Shown here: piece after piece, positions 1 to 11,006 of the stretch
Layout of the letters: each line of letters starts with the position of its first letter
Position numbering within the stretch: the first letter of the stretch is position 1
Origin: Malurus cyaneus samueli
Lineage: Eukaryota; Chordata; Aves; Passeriformes; Maluridae
Direction: 5' to 3'
NCBI GenBank assembly: GCA_009741485.1
Contig: CM019236.1
Location: 31,797,170-31,861,169, forward strand
Length of the DNA: 64,000 bases
Translations under genes and position numbers: made by a program
Notes under the pieces: model-generated
Told to the model about the DNA's origin: nothing
Seen by the model: only the letters and a program-made list of their open reading frames with translations
The model's database searches: none

Positions 1-571
1 TAATTTTTTATATAAAATTTTCATTAAGGCATTTCAGGAATTGCAACCCAACATACTACTTATCCAGATTTATAAGGGGAAAAGACACATTTTAGCACCT
101 GCTTTTCTGATTGGAATATTTATTTCTATTCTCACCAGCTTTTCCACTGAGGTACAATACTTGTTCCAATTCTCAGCTTCATGTGTGAAGACATGAATAT
201 AATAATATATTTTATTCTCCATCTGTCCCTCAGAAAAGCAAATACAGTGCTCAGTCTCGTCTTTTGTTCCATTGTCACTGATGAAAACTGAGACTAGAAA
301 GTCCATGAAGGCACAGACTCCAGCCCTTCATTTTTGCCAGAATGGTTCAAAATCTTGAACATCCTCTTCTGACCCATTCAAATGCACTTGGTAGTGATTG
401 AGCTAATTTAATCACTGAATATAAACAGTATACATTATTTCATTCGAAGAAGGTACTCCATCCTACTGTGCTCCTTCCACATTCCTTTCCAACAAGTCTT
501 CTTGCAGTAAGAGCAGCAGCTCTTGAGCAAGATAAACACTTTGTTTCTAAAGGCCAGATTTCCACGCACAG

Positions 572-605
572 GCTTAAGGATGCTTAAGGATGTGAGCTTA
601 AGGAT
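572..605. repeat. Short tandem repeat, three copies of gcttaaggat
   Basis: Copies start at 572, 582 and 596. The first two abut and the third follows a 4-base spacer. No function is inferred. Confidence 0.85.
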
Positions 606-1759
606 GATGCTGTAATGGCTTCACACAACAAAAGCAGCCCTGGTACCACAAAATACTCATCCTTCACCAGAGACATTATTCTTGTCTCACAGGATGTCTC
701 CACACTGGCCCAGACACACAAATACGCAGGGTATCAGACCAGGATAATTTTGGCTAAAATCCTGAGATTTTGGAAGGGTTGCAGCACAGCAGGCAGGGCT
801 GCATCAGCTCTGCTGTACAGAGCCTGAGCAGGAGACTCCTCTACGAGCAGAGCAAGTGCCCTGCAGTCAGGGAGGAGCACAGAGGCACTTCTGCTACAAG
901 GTTTTGAAACTCTGCTAACTCAGCACTTTAAGCCAAAACAATGAACAGTCTGTTGCTTGTTTGGGTTGCACTTCTCTATCCATTGAGCTAACACACTGCT
1001 TACCTCTCAGGAGAGAGGAAAAAAAGGAAAAACAAGAATGTTGTCTAAGCCTCTAAACCCTCTGCAAATAAAGGCTTTATATTTGTGTAGATATAAATAA
1101 AAGAATGCTGTTTTATGTGGCTAAAAGGGAAAGGGACACCAGAGGGTTGCATTCTGGTTACATATAAATACCCTTTTTTAAAAAAGCAGTGGCAGGATGT
1201 GAACAATTCTATAGTAAGCATTATCCACACACACTTAGGATGACATGGGCATGGGAAACCACTCAGTGGCATTACTACCCTCTTTAGTACCATAAAGTAG
1301 TCTTCTGCTTTGCAATATTTCATGGTTTGTGTGCAAACTCCCTAGGGCCAGTGGGAAAGCACAATTATGAGCCAGGATGATCACACCAGACAGGCCATGA
1401 GCAGCTTGCTTTCCAAGCAAGGAGCCAGGATGGGTTTTTTTACTCTTGAGGATGCACTTAATGGTTGAACTGAGGAATAGTTTATTTTGGGCAATAAGCG
1501 GGCTTCTTCCCACCCTTTTCAACAGGCTGGTTGTTTTGGTTTTTTAAACATAAATTATCGGTTTGAATAAATGGCCAATAATGTTGGTGGATGCTTGTTA
1601 AAACACTTCACCTTCTGAAATACTCACGGAGTCAGTTTTCAAGTAATAGCATAAAACCTAGTGATTTTATTACCAAAAAAAAAGAAAAATCTCACGGTTA
1701 ACCCACTATGTACAAATCACAGAAAATCAAATCCAGCTGTGCAGGGAGGGTCTCACAGG

Positions 1760-1764
<5 letters not shown>

Positions 1765-1794
<30 letters not shown>
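1765..1794. repeat. Poly(T) tract of 30 bases
   Basis: An uninterrupted run of T. Read on the minus strand it is a poly(A) tail-like tract, but the flanking sequence shows no recognisable retrocopy or SINE body. Birds have few poly(A)-dependent retrocopies because CR1 does not use poly(A) tails. Simple homopolymer expansion is the cautious reading. Confidence 0.85.
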
Positions 1795-1796
<2 letters not shown>

Positions 1797-3474
1797 TTAG
1801 CAGACAGCAGAGCAAAGCAGGCGGCTGCTTGCCCAGCATAGTAGTATGCTTGAGCCTGTGTCATGGCTTTGCGTTTGGGAGTGCCACACGAGCCCACTCA
1901 CCCATCTGGGGACAGTTCACACCAGCAGCCACAGAACTGGTGAGATGTTTGAAACAGGGAGAACAGAGATGAACACAGCATTGCCTCTTTTAGAGCTACT
2001 GTGTTCCTCTCTGCTGAATGCAACCAAAAGCCACTGTGGGACAGGCAGAGAAGGGAAAATCAGGTTGTCCCAAACCAATATTTCCCAAATAAAAAAGAAG
2101 AGGGGCACAGGTAATCAAACTACTGCTTCCAAAGTTCGAAAAAGGCAGAGAGTAGGGAGAAGAGGGATTTTCAGTGGAATCAGCCAAAAGTAAACTCGGT
2201 TCACAAAATTCATTATGGAGTTTTCTCAACCCAGTGAACCCAGGCAGTTCTCTGCCCAAACACCTCTGTGCAACTGAGAAAACACCGATCCCTCAGGAGA
2301 TCCTATCCATGCCTCAGGAAAGATCTTTGTCTTCCAAAGAAAAGGTTTGCTTTTCCACACATTAAATTCAACTGCTTTCTGCCTCCTGAATAGCATGCCA
2401 GGGTCTGTATTGCTTCCCTCTGTGATATGAGCACAGTCAATCCTTGCTGAAGCATACCACTTATCTTTCAACACTGCCTTCATAGTTCTGAAACATTTGA
2501 GGTGCTGACACTTCACTCTCCTTAGTAATCTACAGTGTTGGGCGAAGTCTTTTTTAGAGTCTGTGGTGGTAAATTTCTCACAAATTTGCTGCCAGTTCAT
2601 ATTTCTAGATAAGTACATAATTTGCTGATTTTTTTTGATGTCTCACCTATTGCCAGCTGCAAATGTTCTCTGGATGAAATGCTCCCTTCGCTAGATGAAA
2701 TGCTTCCTGCAGATGTAAGGCACTGAGGCTGGCAGTCCTTGCAGACACAGGAGGTTAAAGGCTGATAAAATAAAAGTCAAAACTGGGTTGATTAATTATC
2801 TCCCCCAGTGTTATAGGTAACTTCTTCTGGGGTTGTTTTTTGTTTCCCACTGAGAACAGTGGAATTAAGTAATTTTGCTCAGCATTTTTCCAGTGAGGAA
2901 CTGCAGTGCTGCCTTCCTCCTGGCTAAGAAAACAATCATAATTTTCTATTAAGCTTCTACCCTTCTAAAATTTAGTTTCAACATGTCTCCTTAATTCAGC
3001 TTTTGTGCTTAAGGCTTCCCAAACACATTGTGCTTTGTCTGGAGATCAGTAGTACTAGTGAGTTCACCTCTTCTGTATTTTCAAGGATGCAGGTAGAAGC
3101 TATTCCTCCAAGCAGCCTCTGCAGAGTATGGTCAGGAAGCTGTTCCTGTGCCCAGCTGACATTTATTGGCAATGATCTCAGTAACCTGTACCAGTGCAGT
3201 AACCAGCTTTGACAGTGACTTTTTTCATCCATTATTGCTTAGCACAATCCTCCTTATTCTTTTTTGCGTACTTCATGGTACAAGTAACCAGGATGCCTTT
3301 CTCAACCCTGTCAAGAACAAAGGCCCTTTGTTTCATCCTTTCTTTTTGGTTTTTGAAACACTTGTTCATAGTAGATTTTGTACATCAACCAGTGTTTAGG
3401 TATTGATGTATTAACGATTCTTCAGATCTAGATTGTTGAGTACAACTATCTTCCTTCTTTACACCCATTTTTTC

Positions 3475-3510
3475 TCTGAGTGAGAAGTGTTGTCTGAGTG
3501 AGAAGTGTTG
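3475..3510. repeat. Perfect 18-bp tandem duplication
   Basis: The unit tctgagtgagaagtgttg occurs twice back to back, just outside the 3' end of the minus-strand CR1 copy. Confidence 0.85.
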
Positions 3511-3519
3511 TCTTCACAT

Positions 3520-5215
3520 GATGCAAGTCACAGAACACAGAATCACAGACACCCAAATCACAGAACAGTCAGGCTAGAGCAGCCACAGTCTTCTGGTCCA
3601 ACCTCCTGCTCAAGCAGGGTCATCCTAGAACACACGGCAGTGGGTTGGGTCCAGACAGTTCTCAAAGTTCTCTCAGCTTATTGTCCACCAGGGCCCCCAG
3701 GTCCTTCCCCACAGAGCTGCTTCCCAGCAGATCAGCCCCAGCCTGTGCTGGTGTCTGGGGCTGTTTCTCCCCAGTGCAGGACCCTGCATTTGCCTTTGTT
3801 GAGTTTCAGACAGTTCTTCTGTGCCCCTCTCTCCCCTGTCGAGGCCCTTCTGCAGGGCTGCTCAGCCCTCTGGGCTATCGGCCACTGCTCCCACGCTGTG
3901 ACATCAGTGACCCTGCTAAGGAGCCATCTGCCCCTTCATCCAGCCACCAATGGAGAACTGAAACAATACCAGAGCCAGTACTGACCCTGGGGACACCACT
4001 GGTGACAGACCCAACCAGACCCAGAGCCACTGACAGCAATCCCCCGGGATCTGCTGTTCAGACAGTTCTGACAGGCTCCACCTCACTGTCCCCTCGTCCA
4101 GGGCACACCTCCTGAGTTTGCCAGTGAGGTTATTGTGGCAGACAGTGTCAAAAGCCTTGCTGAAGTCCAGGTAGGACAATATCCACTCCTCTCCCCTCAT
4201 CCATCTATCCAGGCAGCTGTTTCACTGTGGAAAGAAATCAGACTGGTCACACAGGATTTCCCTTTGCTGAATCCATGCTGACTACTCCTGATCTCCTTCT
4301 TGTCATCCATATGGAAAGAGACAGCCTCCAGAAAGAGTTGTTCCATCACCTTTCCAAGGATTAAGGTGAGATTCACTGCCTGGTGATTCTTTGGGTCTTC
4401 CTTTTTGCTCTTTTTGAAGACTTGGGGATGACATTTGCTTTTCTCCAGTCCTCGGGCACCTCTCCTGATCTCCATGGCCTTCCCAAGATGACTGTGAGTG
4501 GCCCAGCTGTTGTCTCTGCCAGGTCTCTCAGCATTTCTGGATGCACCTCATCAGGACCCATGGATTTATGGAATTCAGGTTTGCCTACGGTCTCCCTAAC
4601 CCAATCAAAACCAAGGGAAAGTCAGCCTTCCTTCCTTCCTTCCTTCCTTCCTTCCTTCCTTCCTTCCTTCCTTCCTTCCTTCCTTCCTTCTGCACTTCCA
4701 CACTTCCTTCCGCATTTCTTTCCCTCCCTCCCCTTGAAGTCAGGAGTTCCTCTGTATGATTTGCCTGTTTTTTGCCCCGTCATTCCCTGAAACTGGCAGA
4801 ACAGAGGAGAACACAACTTGTGCTCCAGATCCCTTGACCAATTGTCCCAAGGCCCTGAGGCTGCTCTTGATCATCCACAGCCATGTTATTGGGATGTCCT
4901 TGGTATCGACCTGGAAAACCATCAACAGGGATAGTCAGCTGGCCAAACCAGCATGGAAAGTTCCTTGTGATGTCTCTTACTTCAGCCCCAGGAAGGGAAC
5001 ACACTTCCCTGTGTGTTGGGTTCACCTGACATCCCTTGGCTCCTTAAGGCTGATCCCAACACTGGAAGGTGGGCCAAAGGCAGGTAGTCTTTTTATCTCC
5101 CTGGTCTCCCACAAAACAGGCAAGATCTCTATGAGCATCTGGGAGTTTATGACCAATGCTGGCTTATCCATCTCTAGCATCTGGTGCTGCCATGAACAAA
5201 GGTACAGTTTCATTT
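3520..5215 (-). mobile_element. CR1 LINE, minus strand, ORF1 esterase and ORF2 reverse-transcriptase remnants
   Basis: The low-coordinate end (cacagaatcacag) is the reverse complement of the CR1 3' terminus. Minus-strand translation of 3916-4561 gives reverse-transcriptase pieces in different frames: YLDFSKAFDTV (the CR1 palm motif), SSQHGFSKGKSCVTSL and GPDEVHPEMLRDL. Farther 5', 4740-5025 gives REVCSLPGAEVRDI and GAQVVFSSVLPV, which match the SGNH-type esterase encoded by avian CR1 ORF1. The order (ORF1 upstream of ORF2 on the minus strand) fits one element with an internal deletion and a (TTCC)n tract inside it. Frames are broken throughout, so it is inactive. Two separate insertions is the alternative reading. 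Confidence 0.85.
4626..4690. repeat. (TTCC)n microsatellite
   Basis: About 16 nearly perfect tetranucleotide units, followed by degenerate pyrimidine-rich sequence to about 4735. It lies inside the minus-strand CR1 copy. The tract is likely length-polymorphic. Confidence 0.95.
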
Positions 5216-6983
5216 TCCTCCAGTTTGTAACTTTAAAAGCAATTACACAAACCTATGGTGCAATTCAGTGACATGTTAAGCTCTTCCTCAGAAACTTGTA
5301 GCTCCTTGCTTCAGAGATTGTGACCATTCTAAGAAAAAATAAATTTAATTGGCACAACATCAGGTAAAATATTTCTACTCATCTTTATCCAGAATTCATC
5401 CTGTGTACTCCAGAGGAGCCAAACTTTGTTTTCTGTGTTAACACCTCATTTTATCCAAATTATATTATAGAATCATATATATATATATTATAATTATAAT
5501 TAGTTGTTTCTCTTATGCTGATTTTTCTAAAACACAGCTTAATTCAAACATAAATTAAACTCAGATGGGAAGATGTGATTTGCGTAAAATGTGCACTGAG
5601 CAAAGGGGGACGCCAAGTCAAAATCTGGGCTGCCTGAGCCATGTGATTCTTCACTGACCATCTGCACCCATGTTGCTAACTGTGCATCTGCATTGTGTAC
5701 TCATTCATGGAAATTAAATAAATGGGTTTTAAACTCATTAAAACCCATATTTGCACCTAGCCATTGGCCCATCAAGCAGTTAGCATTGATGGTGTTACCA
5801 CAAAAGAGGGACAAAGGGAAAACATGCAGCTGCAGGAGAATGTGAAAACTGCAGCAGCCCAAGCTTTATCAATCAATCTTATTAATTTCTGTGGAACCAC
5901 ATCTTTAGCCGTGCAAGGGAACTCACTTTATTCTTTAGTGCTATCATATGTGGGTTTCAATAAGCTTTTAACACATAGAAGTACCAGTCAGGAAAAGGAA
6001 ACCCAGGCCTGTGTCTCATGCTCTGGAAGTGCTGGATTTAAACCAGTTGTGTCTGCTTGATGTGGTGTGCTCTGCTCCACTGCTTGGGAAAATCAAGATT
6101 CCCATTGTTGATACTCAAAACCCAGCAATTTCTTGTGTTAAGTGTCATACTGTGTTGCTATAGAAATTGGTAAGATTAACATCCACCCAGCAAAAAAGAT
6201 CCACACAAACCTGTGATAAAGATAAATTTACACACTGGACTTCCCTTGCTCAGCATCCCCTGCGAGTCTCACATCAAAGAGTTGAAAGAGCAGAGAGCTT
6301 TTATGCATAAAAGAACAATATTTTCTGCCATCACAAGCCTCAGCTGTTTCTGTCTATAATCTCTGTTTCAGAATTGGCAGAATTACAGGCTGATACATAA
6401 AATCAGAAGAACAGCTGAATAAAAAGAGATTGGGACGAAAAAGTATTTTCCTGTACAAATCCTATACTAAAGAAATGAAGGTTCAAGAAGGCTGGCTGGT
6501 AAGATAACAGGAGCTGTAAAAAAAATGCCAGACATACTCTAGGTCAATTCCTCACCACAGGTGAGCGAATATTTTACAGACTGCCGAATTTCTGAAGGCT
6601 GTGTGAAGTCATCAATGACTGCATAATTTGGCCCCTTTATACAATATAATCTCTAGAAATTTGCCTAGTTTTCCTGCTGTAAGCACATAATTTTTCATTG
6701 AACTAGAACATATGTTTAGGAAAGGCCTCTAGGACTGATTCAAGGACTTCAAGTGAAGCAGAACCGCTGTGCCTCCAGGGTACTGTTCCAGTGGCTTCCC
6801 ACCCTCAGGGCTAAGTATCCATGTTTTCAGATGGAATGTGTTTGGCTTTAACTTGCAAGCACTTAGGAAAAAATTCTATCCCAACAGGTTTCAAAGCTCT
6901 TCCAAAGTTTTATAATACATCTATACAGAAAATTGTCTCCCACTTCCTCTTTAAATACTGCTTTGATGGTCAGCACAATCCTT
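5216..6983. other. Intergenic stretch, no gene recognised
   Basis: AT-rich unique-looking sequence with a short (AT)n run near 5477-5490. I see no coding exon, RNA gene or clear repeat. Confidence 0.6.
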
Positions 6984-7110
6984 TCACAGAATCATAAAAT
7001 CATGTATAATAGAAAATCCTGGGTTGGAAGGGACCCACAAGAATCATCAAGCATGCCACAGGTTTACCTAGCAATTGAACTAAATACGCAGGAAACAGTC
7101 AGAGCTGCCA
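6984..7110 (-). mobile_element. CR1 3'-end fragment, minus strand
   Basis: The sequence cacagaatcataaaatcatg followed by gggttggaagggaccc is the reverse complement of the conserved CR1 tail. Only about 120 bases are recognisable, so it is a severely 5'-truncated copy. Confidence 0.8.
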
Positions 7111-10100
7111 GGAGCAAGGGAGAGGAGGATTTAGGAAACTAGAATGCACTTAAGAAGTCAGAAAGTTTCATAGTGTTAATGGAACATTCCCAGGTCTACA
7201 GAAAGCACTTTGGACAAGGAAATGAACAATTCTGGTCAGAAGGTTAATGGTGGCCTTGTTCTAAAACAATACAATTGTAGCTTCTGGCTGAACTCTAGCA
7301 AGATGTGGCAGTTGCAACTCTTTGATATTTCTAGTACCCATCTGGACCCCTGAAGTGAAGAGCTTCTACTGAAAAATTTCTCTTGCAAGGTGTCAGCCTA
7401 GGGTGGTTTTTTGGCACCTCCCATCTGATAGCCTAGTTCTGGGCAGCACAATGACACAATTCGTGAAGGTACAAAATTCAGTAATATTTATCCAGTAATT
7501 GTACCTTTTGTACAATACTGAAATAGTGAAAAAGACTGGATCTCAGACTTCGTTATCCAGCAGTGACTTCAAATGTGTCTTCACAGCATGTGATTCACTT
7601 GTTCTACCTCTGTTTTTATGGACACAGCCGAACTTCCCTTATACCAATAATAATGTTTATGACTAAGATATCTCTCAGTCTCTCAGGGGGAGGGAGGACA
7701 TCTGTCTCAATTAGTAATGAAGAGTGGGAAAACCTGGAAAAAGAAAACAACAGAGAAACAAAGATCAGTATGTCTTTTCCTTGGAATTTATGTTTTCCAT
7801 TTGTACAAAAGATCAGAAAAAGCCAGTGCCAGGCAATTAAGTTTATTTTAAGCATTCTTCAAACTGGTTTTAAAAAAGGTTACAGACAAAATCAAGCTGT
7901 CAGCATCAGTTTCCTCAAACTTGGGTGGGGGTTTGTAAGAGGGCAGGCATCTAACAATGTGCTTTGGTGTGTAGCTGGCAGTGTGGGTTGTTTAGTGTCT
8001 AGCAAAGTGTTATGCTTCGGGCCTGACCAGACAGTTTTATAGGTTTTCATAACTGTGAGCGAATGAGGCACATGATGGATCTGAAATGTAGTCAAGAAAT
8101 CTATTGGTTTTGCTGGGGAAGTCTGGAGCATGAGTGATAAGTTTTAGTCCATTGCATAGCCAAGGCTTATAGTATTCCTTCACTATAGAAGAGCTATTAA
8201 ATGGCTCAGTAATTTTATTAAGCTGGGCCAAGGATGTGTCAATGCCATTCGGACATTTCCAATGTGTCCAAATAGAGGAGTGAAGGTCCATTTTATCCAG
8301 AGGAGAAAATACACATCAGGTTTTCTGATGAATACAGGAGGCTGCAGTCAAGCTTTGTATTATTCCTGAAATTCAGTTTTAATGGAGAAAAGAAGATCAG
8401 GAATCTGCTTTGTCTGGTATGGTTTTGCAAGCTTGATTGGCTGACCAGGCCGCCCTGGTAAGAAAATTTGTGTATATTGAGACCATCAAATGAGACATAA
8501 CTGACCTTGTATTTCTAATTTTATGAGTTTCACCTGAGGAGGTGGCACATGATTCACTCTGTAATTATTATCTACTCAAAGAGAGCCTTTTCTGTACCAG
8601 ATTCATCAGCTTGCAGCTTTGAGTGGCAATCAGTCCCCTGTAGAAACAGTCTTTCTGGTTCTGTGGTCAAATTTTATTTCTGACAGGTGAAAGCTATTGT
8701 TTGGTCTGATCTGCTCTGTCTTTGGTTCATTCTGTAACACACAGTTATCTGAAACAAAAGAGAAATCATACTGAAGTGCAGGGCTGAAATTCTTTGATGA
8801 CTTCAGGCAGATACTATATTGTGATTATTACACTTTCTACTTCAATATATATTTGTTGGTGTTACATTGTTTGAGAAATCCTAATCAAAGAGCAGAATGT
8901 AGAATACATTACACATTAGTTAAGCCCTGGAAGTGTTCTGCATCTGCACAGAAAATTGAATCAAATAGTCCTGTACCCAGTCATGCCTACAGAGATGGTG
9001 GGACTGCTGTCAGTCCAAGCAGAAACTGAGATGGAACTTCTAACTCTGACTCCAGTCCTTCCTTATTAGAAAAGGAATGTGCTGGAAGTTGCAGACCAAG
9101 CCCACAGTGATGTGAAGCATTGACTCATATTGCAGAAATGGCCCATGTTCCAGAAACCTTGCTATCCAAATTTATAACTAAGAAAACATTTTAGGTGGTA
9201 TTTTAGAGACATTCTTATCTTCCTTCCTTGACCAGAATATCAGGGAAATAAACGAGGCTCTGTAATTTGAAAATATTTGCGCTGTCACATGAGGGAATCG
9301 TCACAAAACTGCCTAACCCTCTGACCAGCGCTGCAGCCACAAGACCATAGCTTTTTCCCTTTACTAGAATTCTTGTGCAACTTCCCCTAGAGACCATTAT
9401 GGTTACTGGTAGGAAGTTGAAATTAAATAGTCTTGGAGCCAACCCAAGGGGTGTTTTTTGTTTTCTCTTTTTAATTTTGCCTCTCAAACCACACTAAGAG
9501 TCATGAGGCAAATAAGCTTCCAGCTGACTTTGCACAGGAAGGAAGTCTAGATGTCAAAGTACCATACAATAAATTATGCAATTAGGGTATTTGTATTAGG
9601 ATATTTGAATTCTTCAATCCAATCAGAGTTTGGCACTCCTGTTTCCCTTGCAGAGTAGCAGATGTCCAGGCACCACTGCACTGATGAGATTCTAACCTTG
9701 TGCCCATGTCAAAGGTACCTCAATTTCCTGGAGAAACTGTCCAAAAGGGTGAACCATGAGCATATACTGATGTGTTTTTACAAGAAATGCATTAATAAAG
9801 TGTTAAAAAGTGAGAAGCTAATGAGATTTAGACCACCTCTAAGCAAAGGCTTTTTCAGAGAGCTCACATTTCAGATGCCAACTTAGAGTTACCAAAAGAC
9901 TTTCCAGGTTCTCCCATCATCTTTGCTGGAGAACAGTCTGTGCATTTTGGATGTAACCACAGCTCTTGCAAAATATTCAAAATATGACAAGCAAGTCCAT
10001 CTGTCTTCAATTTTTAAAATTTATAAGCTCTACACGTTTGGAGACCTCATAGGCATTACAAATTTATTTTACTTAGTCTAAGCCAGCAGTGCTACTATTC

Positions 10101-10563
10101 CTTCAAAATATGTTACAGTTTCATTGTAACTCTAATTCTTAACCACAGATATTAATAGTTTCCCATGTAGCACAATCTTGAAAGCATTAGGGGGTACAGG
10201 AGGGAATGCAGGATATGAACCATATGTTGCTGGAGGGTTAGGCACATCTCCCTATAACCAAGCAAGACTACATTTAAATTAGATTACGTATCAGGAGATA
10301 GACAGAAACAGCCACGTGTGTAGCCTAGAGGAGATGAGAATTTTGAAACCCTAAGTTGCGAAGTCATCTGACGTGAACTGTGATGAGCAAAGGATAACTT
10401 AAGCCTACAGTGTCATTTGGGTTAGGGTGTGTTTAGTTGGGAAAGAACATGACGATACAGTAGAAAAGGTCCCTTAACACCAATGTAGCACTATTTATGC
10501 ACTGCTCTAATATTTCAGTTACAGTAATTAATTGAATACAATATTTCAAAGTTTCACACTTGA
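7111..10563. other. Intergenic stretch, no gene recognised
   Basis: AT-rich sequence without recognisable exons, RNA genes or repeats. The longest frames (for example 7563-8042, plus strand) have no known domain and no coding-like composition. Confidence 0.55.
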
Positions 10564-11006
10564 GTAGGTGTGCTGGTTTTGGCTGGGGTAGAGTCAACCT
10601 TCTTCCCAGTGGCTCTTATGGGGCTTTGTTTTGGACTTTGCTGCACACAAAGTTGATAATATGTTACAATACTACAGAGATATTTTTGTTATTGTTGATC
10701 AGGGCTCACACAGAACCAAGGCCTTTTCTGCTTTTTGTGATGCCACACTGGGGAGGGGGTTGGGGGTGCCTGGGCCGTACTCTCCCAGAAATGGCTGAAC
10801 ACCTGCCTGCCCATGGGCAGCAGTGAATTCATTCTTGTTTTGCTTTGCTTGTGTGCATGACTTTTCCTTTCCCTATTAAACTGCCTTTATCTCAAGCCAT
10901 GAGTTTTCTTCCTTTGACCCTTCTGTTTCTGATCTTGCTGGTGGAGGAGTGAGAAAGTGACTGCCTGGGGCTTGGCTGCTGGCCGGGGTTACACCACTAC
11001 AGTAGG
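10564..11006 (+). mobile_element. Solo ERVL-type LTR with 5-bp target site duplication
   Basis: The LTR proper is 10569-11001 (433 bp). It starts tgtgctggttttggctgggg and ends ggttacaccactaca. It is bounded by the identical 5-mer gtagg at 10564-10568 and 11002-11006; a 5-bp duplication is typical of ERVL-class integration. The start, the cctattaaactgcctttatc segment carrying the polyadenylation signal, and the end match a songbird LTR family known to me. A middle part usual in full copies, with the core promoter, appears to be missing. No internal retroviral sequence flanks it, so it is a solo LTR left by LTR-LTR recombination. Confidence 0.85.

Larger units (their letters stand above)
1..3474. 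other. Intergenic stretch, no gene recognised
   Basis: The stretch is AT-rich with scattered stops in all frames. The open frames present are under 135 codons, resemble no family I know, and lack convincing splice sites in phase. It contains a short tandem repeat near 572 and a long poly(T) run at 1765, listed separately. I see no RNA gene or promoter. Confidence 0.6.

Noticed and set aside
1765..1794. Poly(T) considered as the tail of a processed retrogene
   Set aside because: No spliced coding body or target duplication is visible next to it.
3645..4115. Long plus-strand open frame rich in proline and serine
   Set aside because: It is the antisense shadow of a minus-strand CR1 3' region.
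4626..4690. Regular repeat considered as a possible CRISPR-like array
   Set aside because: It is a tetranucleotide microsatellite without spacers in a vertebrate genome.
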